Assembly: GCF_001659605.2 (NCBI RefSeq)
Contig: NC_045136.1
Span: forward strand, 339,501-403,500
Direction of reading: 5' to 3'
From: Manihot esculenta
Lineage: Eukaryota; Streptophyta; Magnoliopsida; Malpighiales; Euphorbiaceae
DNA: 64,000 bases
Below the pieces are notes generated by a model. The model saw only the letters and a list, made by a program, of their open reading frames with translations, was not told the origin of the DNA and searched no databases. The position numbers were made by a program, and so were the translations under genes. Positions 55,301 to 64,000 of the stretch are shown piece by piece; positions within the stretch are counted from its first letter, which is position 1; the number at the start of each line of letters is the position of its first letter.

Positions 55301-57844
55301 CTTAGCTAATAACCAGAAAGTAAACCTGGCTCCTTCCAGTCTTTACCTGGAAATGAGGACTCTTTTGACTCAGATCACAGAGAATCTCCCCGTCTCTGGT
55401 CACGGGCCTCTGTTCCAGTTTCAAACAGAGGGGCTAAAGGAAAAGGCGAGTCCTAGAAAAAGTCTTCTTGTTCCGTGGGGGCTCTACCAAAAAGCATACA
55501 ATGACACAATCAACAGGTGAGTCCTTACCCGCACTCCAAGCAGGTGGATGTATGGACGAAGATAACGACTTAATCAACTGGATTCACCGAAGCTATTTCC
55601 TCTAGACAGAATGAGGCTCTTTCGTTGAGAGATCTATTAGTGATTGGGCCACTACCTATAAGCTTGAAGCTCCTCTTACTGAACTTAGATGGAAGAGATA
55701 GTAATGAATACTTTATACGCTACGATTTTTTTTTTTTAATAATTTCTAGTTATAGGAAAAGATCACTCCTATTCTTCTTCTTATATAAGATATTATCTAG
55801 GACTTCCGACGAATGAAATTCATTCTTTTATCCGAATTGACCATCTGTTACCCAATTAGTTTTCAATTGAGTTATCCGAACTGACCATTCGGAGAAGTCA
55901 ATTTTGATGGATGAGATTTTGGTTGAAGAGTCATGTGCCACTTCAACTTCAGACTCTGATTAGGGTTCTGCTGTCACTAATAGAACCGGAGGGGCAACAA
56001 TTTCATATAATAGTAATAGAGACCACCATTCGCTTTGAGCTTGAAGGTGACGAAGAAGCTGCACAAACCAGAGAATGCGCTTCCGTATATTAAGTTGAGG
56101 AATAGGCAGTTCTTGCTCACAACTCGGCAGCGATTTCATCTGCATACGGCTTGCCCCTGCTTCAGAAAATGCTTTCCGTGGTTAAGCTTTTTTTTGTCGA
56201 TAAGCGAAGGCTTAGAATCATTTCGTGTTGTGCCCGCTTAAAAGCTAGAAGGAAAGAGTCGTAGTCTTAGGGCAGTCACCCTAGCCCTTTAGTCATATTC
56301 AACCATTTCTGGAAAGATAGCCAGGTGAATCAACACCTAGTTCTTTCGTACCCAGGGGATGAGACTTTACAGACGACCTTCTGCCCTTTTTTTCTTTTAA
56401 AGAGAGATCAAATTTGAGATTAAATATGGGAGCAGGATTCGCAGCAAACTAGATCGACACTTTTGACTTTTATAGGTGCAAGGCATTAAAAAGCCCAGGT
56501 GCAAGTGACTGAATTAGCCTGTTGCTATCTTTCTTTCTGAAGGACTGACTTATTTAAAAAAATAGAATAGGGATAGAAGAAGTTGGTATAGCTCGAAAGC
56601 TTTATTCGAAAGAAAAGAAGAAAGTTAAGTTAGTCAAGATAGTTAGTAAGGGTACGGAGCATTCCACTTCAGAATTACGGCATCGGTTCTTGCGAATGAA
56701 TCTGCTGTTGGAAGAAAGTATAATTTAACTAACTGTATCCCAGACTTAATACAACGAGGTTAGCAAAGAGGGAAGGGAAGAGACAAACCAAAGGTTTCGG
56801 CTAGCGAAGTGAGTGAGCGCGGGTAGGCAACGAAATTCACTGATCTTTTCGAAAACGAGGTCCTATTTACTTACTTATAAACTTAGTTTTGATCACGGCG
56901 CCAGGCCATAAACAAGAAATAGCCGGCTAAAGGCCCAGCGAAACAATAGCGAAGTCCGAGCGGTATAAGCGAGGGCAGATTTAGAAAACGTTCACGTGGC
57001 GAAAGCTAATGCGCGGTTGGAGATGAGCCTAACAGATCGAAAAGAATGAGTTCATGTTCACGGCTTTAAATAGGAAATCCCAGTACCCCTAGGGCGAGAA
57101 AGAATAGGAATTGATCTAGCGAGTGTCAGATGAAAGGTTTCGCAATGAAAGCGAGAGACCAAGGGGCGAAAGGCAATAACGATTTGGCTCCAGGGTTTGA
57201 CTTGACCCTTACTGATCTTGTCACAAGGATTGTTGACTCAAAAAGGAGTCGGCGTAACCGGATAGAAGCAAGTAAACGAAATTATGCCATCAGTAGCAAA
57301 AGCCTACTGATGCACTCTGGTCTCATGAACGGTAAGATGGCTTATCTGTCACCAAATAGGCTCAAGAAGGCTAATCCTTAAACAGAAAAAGGCGAGTTGC
57401 GCTAAGGTCTCAGTTCCAGGTCCAAGTACTACAGACGAAGGAAGCACACCGAACCACTATCATCCGAGAAGCATGCCTTATACACTCATAGAGGCCTTTA
57501 CAAACAAGAGAAGTAATCGCACATGGCGAAGACGTATCACGGTAGGGACTGTTTCGACTACTAAGGAGATGTACGAGCTTAGTGTCCTTCTCTTCAATCC
57601 AATAGCAAGAGAAGGTAGAGGAAGACAAACCTTATGTCAAAGCTTCATGCTTATTACTTTTTTACCCTACGTCCTACATGCCTGATCTTAATGCCATTGA
57701 ACAGAGGATCTTAATGCTTGCTTGGAGAGCGCAAATCCTTACGCGGTAAACCAATAGCATCGGATTCAGTCCTTTCCTTCTTTCTTACTTTCATGGGTTG
57801 GCCTCTTTCCGAGCTATAGCAAAGAGCGATCCAAGCACGTCACG
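52348..57844. other. 5.5 kb with no recognisable gene
   Basis: A 96-codon plus ORF (55230-55520) begins with a signal-like hydrophobic segment (LFWLYICVLCALGFL) but is unidentified, and an 83-codon plus ORF lies at 57130-57381. 52640-53300 has a different, more even base texture and may be foreign, but I can assign it to nothing. Confidence 0.45.
55828..55888. repeat. 17-bp direct repeat, 44 bp apart
   Basis: TTATCCGAATTGACCAT at 55828 and TTATCCGAACTGACCAT at 55872 differ at one base. Confidence 0.8.
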
Positions 57845-57990
57845 TACGACCTTGGCATCCATCTTGTTGCTGTTAAGCGTATTTTACGGTATGTTGCTGG
57901 CACACTTCATCATGGTCTCCTTACTACTCCACTCCTTCATCTCATTTCACCCTTACTCCATATTCGGATGCAGATTGGGGGAGAAAGACT
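57845..57990 (+). mobile_element. Ty1/copia RT-RNase H fragment
   Basis: In one plus frame, HLVAVKRILRYVAGTLHHGL followed by LTT is the conserved connection of plant copia elements just before RNase H. After a frameshift, YSDADWG, the RNase H start, follows at about 57959. Two frames are needed, so it is inactive. No LTR found. Confidence 0.93.
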
Positions 57991-58377
57991 CTGATTAGGA
58001 AAGGGTCCCCCTCTGCCTACGGCCTGCTCGCTACTCGCCTGGCTGACTACGGCACTGGCTTTTTTCTTGTCGCAATTGAAGAAGAATCAGCTGCTAGTCT
58101 TTTAGCCACAGACGCTCTTGAGTAAATATCGGCTGTGGTCCTATCAGCTCAACCAGTTGCCGGTCTTGTTTGCGTAGTAAATGGTTTTGGCGGAATACGG
58201 TGTTTAGCTGTTATTAAAAATCAGGTCTGTCTGTAAGCAATTACCTTTCCTGGCTTGCTTTAGCCGGTGACTCTATGCCCTCCGCTTCGACTTCAAATGT
58301 GAGAGTCGAGTCGGTTGTGCTAGAATCAACTCTAACCGTAGCAGCTCTTATCCTATCTGCTCTTGGTCTTATAACCG
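57991..58377. other. Spacer between opposed copia pieces
   Basis: No gene or repeat recognised. Confidence 0.45.
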
Positions 58378-58505
58378 GTGGTGGAGGAAGAGAAGTTCAA
58401 AGGGAGTTTTAAAAGAAAGTAATAAAGTAAAGTAAAGGTGTTGGAAGATGAGGAAGACTGCAGTAGTGAAGGCTTCAACCCAGAACTTTCGGGTCGGGGT
58501 GTGGT
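58378..58505 (-). mobile_element. Ty1/copia integrase fragment
   Basis: The minus strand reads KFWVEAFTTAVFLI, then LSFKTPFELLF, the end of the copia integrase core (usual form FWVEAFxTAVFLINRLP..KTPFELLF). A short deletion replaces the NRLP part. It is opposite in orientation to the nearby RNase H fragment, so the two were rearranged or inserted separately. Confidence 0.9.
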
Positions 58506-59175
58506 GAGGGAAGGTTTGCTTTATAATGGATTCGAAGTTCGGCTTCACTTCCTCTTGTTGAAGAAATAAACCTGGTTGGTTCGTCTTGCTCAAATCAGCG
58601 AATTGCTATAAAGCATTTCTTTGTCGTCACAGAGAAGTCCTGAGAAAAGAAGTGGATTTGCTCACAGGCGGAGGATGAAATAGAACCCGACTAAAGTTGC
58701 TAACAACCGGCCTACAGTGAGTACTCCCGATATTACCTTCGCTGAATCTTTCCTTTGGATTGTCCCTGAGGAATGAGACTTTCTTATTCGGAACTACGAC
58801 TCTCATTGAATATTTCTTTCTCACCGACCGCGAGCGATGTGGTACGTCAGCGGCAAGAGCAGCTAGCTGATTGAGATGCCACAGCTCCTTCCGCATCTCT
58901 ATTCGCCTCTACGCTTGAAAAAAGCTTTTTGATCGCATCTAAAACGGCAACAAGTGTGTGCCTATCAAAGCCCTTGAACTAACCTTTTAGGGCATTCTGA
59001 GGCTGAATCGTGTGGATCAGCTCCTTCGTCTACCTGCTACACTTACCGATATGCAACTGACTGAACAGGACGGGCAGGACGGCTTTTAGGCTACCCCCGC
59101 TCGAACTCAAGTCATTGCTCATTCCCTTGCCTATCTAAAAGAAAAAAAGATGGAAGCTTATTATTATATATTCTA
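58506..59175. other. No recognisable gene
   Basis: An 89-codon minus ORF (58627-58896) without known motif. Nothing else. Confidence 0.45.
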
Positions 59176-59189
59176 TTTTAATATAGTGA

Positions 59190-59372
59190 TTTGAGTGCCT
59201 ATCCACTGCCTTTACTACCTACCCATATGGGATTGTTGCTCTTGAAAAGCTAGAATTTCTTAGAAAAGAGAATCCGAATCAACTAAGTCAAGCCCACTAC
59301 GAAGAAGTGAAGAAAGCCCAATATTGGGCCGTGCTTTTTCTTCCCCGGAATGACCTGGTTGTTGATCCCTAA
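59190..59372 (+). other. Protein-like open stretch without start codon
   Basis: About 59 codons between an in-frame TGA and TAA. It reads GIVALEKLEFLRKENPNQL and HYEEVKKAQYWAVLF, a charged helical pattern unlike the random frames around it. There is no Met near its beginning. Possibly the remnant of a coding region of foreign origin; not recognised. Confidence 0.25.
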
Positions 59373-59374
59373 TA

Positions 59375-60369
59375 CGATATCGGTTACCTGGCCTCTTTCT
59401 CCCGAATCATCTTTCTAAAATGAATTTTCTATGAGATGTATGGACAAACAGATAAAGAGTAGCGAACTATTCAGCGACATATGAGTTTGTCGCATAATGA
59501 GCCGCTCACGACAGAGATTCGATTACGGATTCGCCCTATCCACCAAGAAAGGTAAGAAGTAAGAAAGAGATATACAGATCTTAATAGGAAGCTAGACTCA
59601 TTCTCTTGTGAGTCAGTCACTCTAAATAGAATAGACACCTGTCTCAGGTAAGGAGGACTCTCTTGCTTCACTGATTCAATCTTTCCCGGCTCGGAAGGAG
59701 GAGAATTTGTCCATGGGAGGCCTAAAAAGGGAAATGAATCGGGTCTGTCCGCATAGACGAAGCTTGCTCCTTTCTGTCATCTAGCCCTACCCTAATCAAT
59801 ATCAATAAGGGGAAGGCGAAGAGCTTTCTCTTGATCCTGGGAGAGATCGGGCCATAATCTAATAGGGGAAGGCAAGACCAGAAGTTTATCTATCTGCAAA
59901 AGGCGCTGGAAAGAGGTCGAAAGTAGGGCGGAGGGTGGGCGTAGCGGATTTGATCATCCTCTGCTCGTAGGGATCCGGGGCACCGCCCAGAAGCGTCACG
60001 GACGAACCGAATCGTCTCGCAGTTACACGAACCAGCTCAATCAGCCACGACCGATAAGATGTCAGACTAGTAAAAAGAGCAGTACGCACCTACATTTTCA
60101 AACCTTCCAGCAGAAAAGCTCAACTAACTACAACAATAGACTGAGAGAATACCATACCAATAGACTAAACGAAGACCCCCCTCCACAAGGATAGAACACA
60201 CCAATAAAGAAAGACCGGAATTTATCTAATAACAGGATTCGCGCCATAATTATATATTAAAATTAGATATTCAATATAATAAACAGCATATTTGGTGAAG
60301 CAAAGAGCTTCGGTCAAAAGCAGATACCACACACTCAATCCAATGAGCAAGCACATAACATAAGCTAGA
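59375..60369. other. No recognisable gene
   Basis: Small ORFs only, without known motifs. Confidence 0.45.
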
Positions 60370-60396
60370 CGAATCTCTATCTCTTTAGAATGTAGA

Positions 60397-60434
60397 AAGA
60401 AGATCTTTTGTCTCAAAGAAGATCTTTTGTCTCA
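60397..60434. repeat. Exact 19-bp tandem duplication
   Basis: AAGAAGATCTTTTGTCTCA occurs twice back to back. Plastid rps12 introns carry it once as far as I recall, so the duplication probably arose after transfer, close to the insertion end. Confidence 0.85.
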
Positions 60435-60560
60435 TGGTAGCCTGCTCCAGTCCCCTTACGAAACTCTCGTTATTGGGTTAGCCATACACTTCACATGTTT
60501 CTAGCGATTCACATGGCATCATCAAATGATACAAGTCTTGGATAAGAATCTACAACGCAC

Positions 60561-60792
60561 TAGAACGCCCTTGTTGACGATCCTTTACTCCGGCAGCATC
60601 TAGGGTTCCTCGAACAATGTGATATCTCACACCGGGTAAATCTTTAACCCTCCCCCCTCTTACTAAGACTACCGAATGTTCTTGTGAATTATGGCCAATA
60701 CCGGGTATATAAGCAGTGATTTCAAACCCAGAGGTTAATCGTACTCTGGCAACTTTACGTAAGGCAGAGTTTGGTTTTTTGGGGGTGATAGT
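60561..60792 (-). pseudogene. rps12: Plastid rps12 exon 2 (transferred, intact exon)
   Basis: The 232-bp exon 2 of plastid ribosomal protein S12 has its exact length. It is open throughout: [56 protein letters not shown], then IVRGTLDA and KDRQQGRS. It has the correct group II intron 5' boundary (GTGCG) after it. Exons 1 and 3 are not in the window, so no full protein can be made here. It is better conserved than the rpoC1 insertion, indicating a more recent transfer or gene conversion with plastid DNA. Confidence 0.95.
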
Positions 60793-60833
60793 GGAAAAGT
60801 TGACAGATAAGTCACCCTTACTGCCACTCTACA

Positions 60834-60867
60834 GAACCGTACATGAGATTTTCGCCTCATACGGCTC
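60834..60867 (-). ncRNA. Group II intron domain V (plastid rps12 trans-intron)
   Basis: The minus strand has GAGCCGTATGAGGCGAAAAT then CTCATGTACGGTTC, the 34-nt domain V hairpin of a group II intron with its GAAA-type tetraloop. It is followed by the domain VI region that ends at rps12 exon 2. It belongs to the transferred plastid half-intron. Domains I-IV are not present. It is the only domain V I found in the window. Confidence 0.85.
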
Positions 60868-60880
60868 CTCGTTCAATTCT

Positions 60881-63800
60881 TTCTCTTCTAGTAAGGCCTT
60901 GCCTTGGAAAGGCTACATTCGATTCTGACGACGTGTAAAGCTACTGCCCACCCCTACCTTTATTTATGCTATACAGGAATCCACCAAAGATCTCAGAGTT
61001 TGAAACTTACACACTAGAAACCTAAATCCTCAAAAAGCAAAAAAGAAAGATAGGGCTCGACCCCCTACCCTAGATAGAACCCTTCCACTGGAGAACAGCC
61101 ATCAGACCGGATTTGTCGTAAATAATTATTTGTTAATCACAGCGAGCGGCTCTCTGGCCATTATCAGACTATTCAGTGACAGCTTCTGATGAAGCGAAAC
61201 GAAAAAAGCCTATTTATTTTAGGTCAGGCCTTCAGAAAGACTTGTGCCATCTTAATCTTCTAGTTTGCCGCGTACGCTGCTCTTAGAGTCGATTCCTACT
61301 CTCGAACCGAAAGCAGGTAAGCCCAAAAGCTTTGAAGCGGAGACTATTGGTAGTGAGAGAAATGTCATCTAATGAAAGGCAGGTGCCATCCCCGCTGATT
61401 AAAGGAAAAACTCTTCGCTGGGAAAAGTCTGAAGGCCATTCCATTTTGGGTAAAAAGGAGAATATTTAATTGGAAGATCTTTCTTTCTTCTTAACTTATT
61501 CCCTCCCCTCCCATCTAAAGAATTCGGACTGGACTGGTGAATGGTAACCTAAAAGATCCTTTATTAACGCATCTGAAAGCACAGCAAGCTTCATAGCGAG
61601 CAAGCAAACTAGAATAAAAGTTAGAAAATTCCTTGACAATGGAGGATCCCCAATGACAATATCGTCACCAGTAGGATTGATTGGGGGCTATGAGTTGAAC
61701 TATACCTGTAATCATAACTGTTGACATGGGTTAACTCCTATCCTGTAGGGACTATCCCACATTGAATCGACAACAAGTCTCTTTCCAAAAGATTGCTGCT
61801 TGAAACGAAGTCTAACTCTTCCGGATACGCAACGCCCCTTCTGGAAGCCTTACGACAGCTACTTTTCTTGTCGGCATAACGACCGCTTTCGATAGCAATC
61901 AAGGATTGATTTCGGAAGGGGGTGCGAAAGAGTTCAACACTACGCTCATTTCGTAGATCTACGATTTCCGGGTAAAGGATTTTTGCTTAGCTGCTTAGCG
62001 AATCCCCTAGCTTTTATGAAACTTTTCACATTCTCTTTGTCTTTCTCGATGGCTATCCGGATAGCGGAAGTTAAATCATTTGCGAAAGCTCTTTCTTCGC
62101 ACTCTTTTGAATCTAAGTTCGATTCGTCCTCGGGCACTCTTCCAACTTAAAGAAAACGATCTGATGTCACTATGCTTAACACATGAAATAGGACTGCTTT
62201 CCTGGGCTAGCCTATTAGGCCGCTGTGTAAGAACTCTATGCTATCTATGGAATAGCGGTCAGTGCTGCTGACTGCTTGAAAGTTTGAACCAAGTCTTGGA
62301 TTCGGAAGAGAAGTAGGCGTAGAGGATATTGGGAAAGATCCCACATCTGGTTAACTGCTTTAGGAGTGCCAGCTATTACTGAAGCTGTGAAAAAGAATTG
62401 CTAGCGAAAGTTTTCTTAGTTTAGTCACCGATAAAGAAAGTAGCTAGGCTTCCTGGTGGTATGAAAGAAATAGATCTTAGTGCCTTAGACGACCTAGAAG
62501 GAGGATTGCTTATCTCACCCGTAGTCGCAAGGAGCGTAGCCCAAGATTCTTTTGAGACGAATGAATGCCGAAGAAAGGAAGGCCGTCGTGAGAGCTTACT
62601 CCGCTGTTCGTGGTGGTTCCGGGTTGCTTTTTACTTAGGGGTAAAGGAATACCTTAAGGCAGCGAGCCCTTAGCGACTGAATTCGTCTTTGTTTTGGCAT
62701 TTTAGCAGGAGAATTGGAAGAATTTAATGACAAAGCGATATTATCTTATTAGAAAGCGGACTAGGAGCGGAAGGCTAAAGGGAATTTATTTAGTTAGGAA
62801 GGAAAGAAAGTGACATCTGAAAGTCTGATTCGGATTCTGCTCTCGCTGTTCTCAAAGTATCGAAGAGACCAGAGGGAGAGATCTCTCGTCAGGTCTTGGG
62901 TAGTTTGCCGGAGGTGTGAAAGGTGGGCTTCACCTGTAGCCTTCTAAGGCGAGGCCACCCTATATCTTCTCAGGTATGGGGTGGAGGAGGAGAGCGGGTA
63001 TGTGGGCTTCTTCTACTGGTACTGGATTACTTTACTGACTGGAATTATTTCAAAACCGGTAGAGGATTGGGAAGGTTACTAATCTTTCTTTCGAGTGCGG
63101 CTCTATGCAAAGGTTATTCATCTTTCCCTAGGGTGCTTAGGAATGAGAGATTCTTATGCCCTGCCTACGTCTATTCATGCTTGGTCTTCTGAGAGTTAGG
63201 ATGAAATGCGATCCATTCAAAGTCTGAGTTTGTACAAAATTCCTTCCTCACCAAGTAGTCTCGTTGGTCTTCAAAAGAAGACAGTCGAGCTAGGAGCTAG
63301 GGGCGGCGAAAGCTTATTCCGGGAACGCTATTTCCCGGCCTAGGACAGTTAGTTGATTGGATAAGAGGGGAGATCCGCGAAGGGAGTATCAAAAAAGAAA
63401 GTAATAGGAAAAAATAGGGCTCAATCTGAAGATGGACGGTCTTTAGGCACTCGTCCCTTTATAGGGGTGGGTTCAAATCATTCTATATGAGGAGCCAGTT
63501 GAGATTGATATATAAAAAAGTGGAGTCTTTCATCTTTCTCCTACCCCTACAGATACAGATACAGAGACGGGGCTTCCTTCACTGCCTGCCCTATTTGAGT
63601 TTTCGTTAAAAGGCCAATTTGAATGCTTAGAAAACTTCAGTGAATTCCCTTGGCAGAGTACATTTCAAGTGATCCAATTCGTTTCTGCGTTTAGAAGTTG
63701 CCGTAGAATCCATCTTTGGTGGTTTGGTCTACTAACGGAGTCCATTTGCACCGGTACCGATCACGGAATTTGCACCGAAAACAAGACCGGTCGGGCATAG

Positions 63801-64000
63801 CTATCCCTCCCTCGTGGAAGTGGCGAGTCCTATTCAATCAAATCCTTTCTATGCTACCGGAAACCCAATCCATTCTATTGTCTACAAAGCAATACCTCTG
63901 TGCTTTCCTCGCCCCCTTCCCTTCCTTCCCGGCACCAAGCATTCCTAGATATTGTTCCAGTGGTGGACTACTCGCATTGATCCAGTGGTTTACTATCCGG
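60881..64000. other. 3.1 kb with no recognisable gene
   Basis: Short frames of 60-89 codons only (for example 62923-63192 plus), none recognised. No tRNA, intron core or retroelement motif. Confidence 0.5.

Larger units (their letters stand above)
60370..60880 (-). other. Plastid DNA insertion (rps12 exon 2 region)
   Basis: About 0.5 kb colinear with plastid DNA. On the minus strand it runs from the 3' part of the trans-spliced rps12 intron, through exon 2, into the first ~150 bp of the following cis-intron (starting GTGCGTTGTAGATTC). Beyond about 60370 and 60880 I cannot recognise plastid sequence. The ends are approximate. Confidence 0.9.

Noticed and set aside
60222..60416. 64-codon minus ORF with TatC/mttB-like hydrophobic look
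   Set aside because: Similarity is only a short amphipathic start plus hydrophobic residues. The conserved mttB blocks are missing, and its N-terminus lies in the plastid intron piece.
63465..63485. GGGTTCAAATC T-loop-like sequence
   Set aside because: Neighbouring bases do not pair as a T stem and no acceptor or anticodon arm can be drawn.
1..64000. CRISPR array, prokaryotic operon or phage module
   Set aside because: No regularly spaced direct repeats and no bacterial-type gene strings. Gene content is that of a plant mitochondrion.

Overview
The window is a stretch of flowering-plant mitochondrial DNA. The evidence is one adjacent nad3-rps12 pair whose codons need C-to-U RNA editing to give the conserved proteins, insertions of plastid DNA (rps12 exon 2 with intron flanks, a broken rpoC1, tRNA ends), and scattered pieces of nuclear-type retrotransposons (Ty3/gypsy, Ty1/copia, LINE). 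Only two standard genes occur in 64 kb, with no complete tRNA or rRNA that I can find, so the genome is probably large and gene-poor. I cannot name the species or family.

Layout. 1-0.3 kb: gypsy RT/RNase H piece. 2.2-5.8 kb: the most interesting block, with a 265-codon ORF, a chimeric ORF that fuses a diverged copy of the nad3 5' region to an unrelated membrane segment and ends in a terminator-like hairpin, two short tandem arrays, and a 283-codon ORF with Ser-rich, acidic-repeat and two hydrophobic segments, all on the minus strand. 5.8-22 kb: mostly non-coding, with an inverted repeat (11.0/11.9 kb), diverged and short tandem repeats (12.1-13.7 kb), and gypsy fragments at 13.9 and 17.9-18.4 kb. 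22.2-22.9 kb: LINE reverse transcriptase remnant. 23-41.5 kb: almost nothing recognisable apart from a small membrane ORF at 27.4 kb and a 3' half of trnD at 36.4 kb. 41.5-42.3 kb: a longer gypsy RT remnant. 43.7-47.6 kb: two unidentified ORFs, one followed at once by a strong hairpin. 48.8-49.8 kb: hairpins, a trnT-like 3' end, nad3 and rps12. 52.1 kb: plastid rpoC1 pseudogene. 57.8-58.5 kb: two copia pieces in opposite orientations. 60.4-60.9 kb: plastid rps12 exon 2 with domain V of its trans-spliced intron.

How the parts relate. nad3 (complex I subunit) and rps12 (small ribosomal subunit protein) are 48 nt apart and presumably co-transcribed. About 170 bp around the nad3 start (5' leader hairpin plus the first ~36 codons) also occurs, inverted and diverged, at 3.24-3.41 kb. 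There it feeds a different 3' end and yields a 68-codon, two-membrane-segment ORF with an in-frame extension to 164 codons. This has the architecture of the recombinant ORFs that angiosperm mitochondria produce and that sometimes cause cytoplasmic male sterility. Whether this one is expressed cannot be told from sequence. Most of the remaining window is non-coding DNA of unknown origin. The many 60-100 codon ORFs in it are what chance gives at this base composition and are not listed one by one.
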